A stretch of DNA of 5,664 bases from JBDSTZ01 sp039927975 (lineage in GTDB: Bacteria; Pseudomonadota; Gammaproteobacteria; Burkholderiales; Burkholderiaceae_D): positions 1-5,664 of the forward strand of contig JBDSTZ010000649.1 of the NCBI GenBank assembly GCA_039927975.1. Direction: 5' to 3'. This document shows positions 4,819 through 5,664 of this stretch, in pieces (positions within the stretch are counted from its first letter, which is position 1; each line of letters opens with the position of its first letter). The translations under genes were made by a program, and so were the position numbers. Under the pieces are notes generated by a model. It ran no database searches and was not told where the DNA came from. It was given only the letters and a program-made list of their open reading frames with translations.

Positions 4819-5664
4819 TGGATGGCTCCCGCGCCGAGCGGCCGCGCGCGCGCCTGCAGGGCATCCTGGACGAAGTCGCGCGCGGCGTTATTGAGCGCAT
4901 TCCACTGGGCGATGGCTTCGCCGCGCAACAGCTTCTTGTCCATGTAGATCATATCGCTCAATTCGGCGGGCGCGGCGTCGGCGGCCAGCTGTGAGATGCC
5001 CGAGCCGAAGGTGGACCAGGCCGCGCGCAGCTGTTCGAGATAGTCGCTCAATTCTTCGAGCGCGGTGTCGAGCCAGACGCCGTCGCCCAGGATTGGTTCG
5101 AGCCGCGTCAGCACGCTGCGCAGGGCTTCCGTTTCGCCTTGCCTGACCAGCAGGCCGTTTTCAAGCGCGCTCAGTTCAGCCTTGATTTCGGCCTTCTTCC
5201 CTTGGCTGAACAGGCCAAGCTGCGCCAGTTCAGTTTCACGCGCGGCGATCCGCGTTTCGAGGGCGCCCAGTTCGTCCTGCGCCTGCCGCAGGCGCGGAAA
5301 TGCGTCCTTGCAGATGGCGGCCAGCGCGCCGTGCGCCTCGAGCAGCACGCCCTTGTAGCCGGCCAGCGCTTCGAGCAGGGGATTGATCTCGTCCATCGCC
5401 TCGCCGGCGATATTGCCCATCAGATGAAGGGCGGTACGCACGTCGTCGGGCGTGCGCGCCGCCGCCATGCCCTGAAACAGCGCGGTGACCGAATCGGCAT
5501 TGGTCTGCAGGCGCCGCACCCACCACAGCATCGCGCCATCGAGCCGGGCCGGCGGCGAGGCCTGCGCCAGGCGGGCCGAGGCCGGGGCGACGAACAGCGC
5601 CACCGTACGGCGCAAGCGCACCATCGCCTGGCGCAAGTCGGGCTCCGCGAAGGCGTCGTCGGGC
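4815..5664 (-). CDS. Helical coiled-coil protein, 5' end outside window; possible alpha-pore-forming toxin subunit
   Basis: The frame is open from the right edge (first full codon 5663-5661) to TGA 4817-4815, giving 282 visible residues; an internal TTG at 5636 is not a convincing start. Apart from the alanine- and proline-rich first 40 residues, the protein is predicted by eye to be almost all helix. A long heptad-like coiled coil runs at about 93-192 and is broken by a short glycine-containing turn (LGLFSQGKK, about 149-157). Conserved-looking tail segments are SDYLEQLRAAWSTFGSGI (about 206-223) and IAQWNALNNAARDFVQDAL (about 251-269). No signal peptide or clear membrane helix is visible. 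The long helical hairpin with an AW...G..I...W tail resembles the ClyA/XaxB-YaxB class of alpha-pore-forming toxins, but I cannot confirm this; a generic coiled-coil scaffold is the alternative. Existence of the gene is well supported by the intact frame, codon use and ATGA junction; the function is not. Confidence 0.75.
   Translation of the reverse strand, partial: PDDAFAEPDLRQAMVRLRRTVALFVAPASARLAQASPPARLDGAMLWWVRRLQTNADSVTALFQGMAAARTPDDVRTALHLMGNIAGEAMDEINPLLEALAGYKGVLLEAHGALAAICKDAFPRLRQAQDELGALETRIAARETELAQLGLFSQGKKAEIKAELSALENGLLVRQGETEALRSVLTRLEPILGDGVWLDTALEELSDYLEQLRAAWSTFGSGISQLAADAAPAELSDMIYMDKKLLRGEAIAQWNALNNAARDFVQDALQARARPLGAGAIQ

Noticed and set aside
4208..4900. Antitoxin with a start at 4900 (230 aa)
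   Set aside because: The extra 85 residues cross the promoter, the ATGA ORF and the end of the neighbouring gene. A good ribosome-binding site and the known domain layout support ATG 4645.

Overview
The window is GC-rich, densely coded DNA with long open antisense frames. It looks like a chromosomal segment of a beta-proteobacterium. The RF2 N-terminus, the CpdB sequence and the high GC suggest Burkholderiales, perhaps Oxalobacteraceae such as Massilia or Duganella; this is inferred from resemblance, not from a search.

Layout. (1) Positions 1-934, minus strand: prfB (peptide chain release factor 2), missing its C-terminus at the window edge. It carries the autoregulatory +1 frameshift site at 850-864. 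(2) Positions 935-1133: a divergent intergenic region. It holds a perfect prfB -10 box overlapping a 16-bp inverted repeat, and a cpdB promoter preceded by a four-unit array of 11-bp repeats. (3) Positions 1134-3149, plus strand: a periplasmic CpdB-type 2',3'-cyclic-nucleotide phosphodiesterase/3'-nucleotidase, followed by an intrinsic terminator at 3157-3183. (4) Positions 3186-4645, minus strand: a compact three-gene unit read as Xre/MbcA/ParS antitoxin, then RES-domain NAD+-degrading toxin, then a DUF2288 protein. It has its own promoter with an inverted repeat over the -10. (5) Positions 4723-5664, minus strand: the C-terminal part of a long helical, coiled-coil protein that runs off the right edge. 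A 31-codon ORF starts within its stop codon (ATGA) and may be the stub of a lost partner gene.

How the parts work together. prfB and cpdB are housekeeping and nutrient-salvage genes transcribed divergently from one control region. The RES toxin is expected to deplete NAD+ unless bound by the antitoxin. The antitoxin stop codon overlaps a TTG toxin start, which should keep toxin synthesis coupled to, and lower than, antitoxin synthesis. The inverted repeat over the promoter is what one would expect for autorepression. DUF2288 follows the toxin by 9 nt and is probably co-transcribed. The coiled-coil protein may be an alpha-helical pore-forming toxin subunit (XaxB/YaxB or ClyA-like), but that call is tentative. 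If it is right, the right half of the window is an accessory region where a toxin module sits beside a toxin-antitoxin module. No tRNA, rRNA, CRISPR array, insertion sequence or transposase was seen, and no gene-free stretch exceeds 300 bases.
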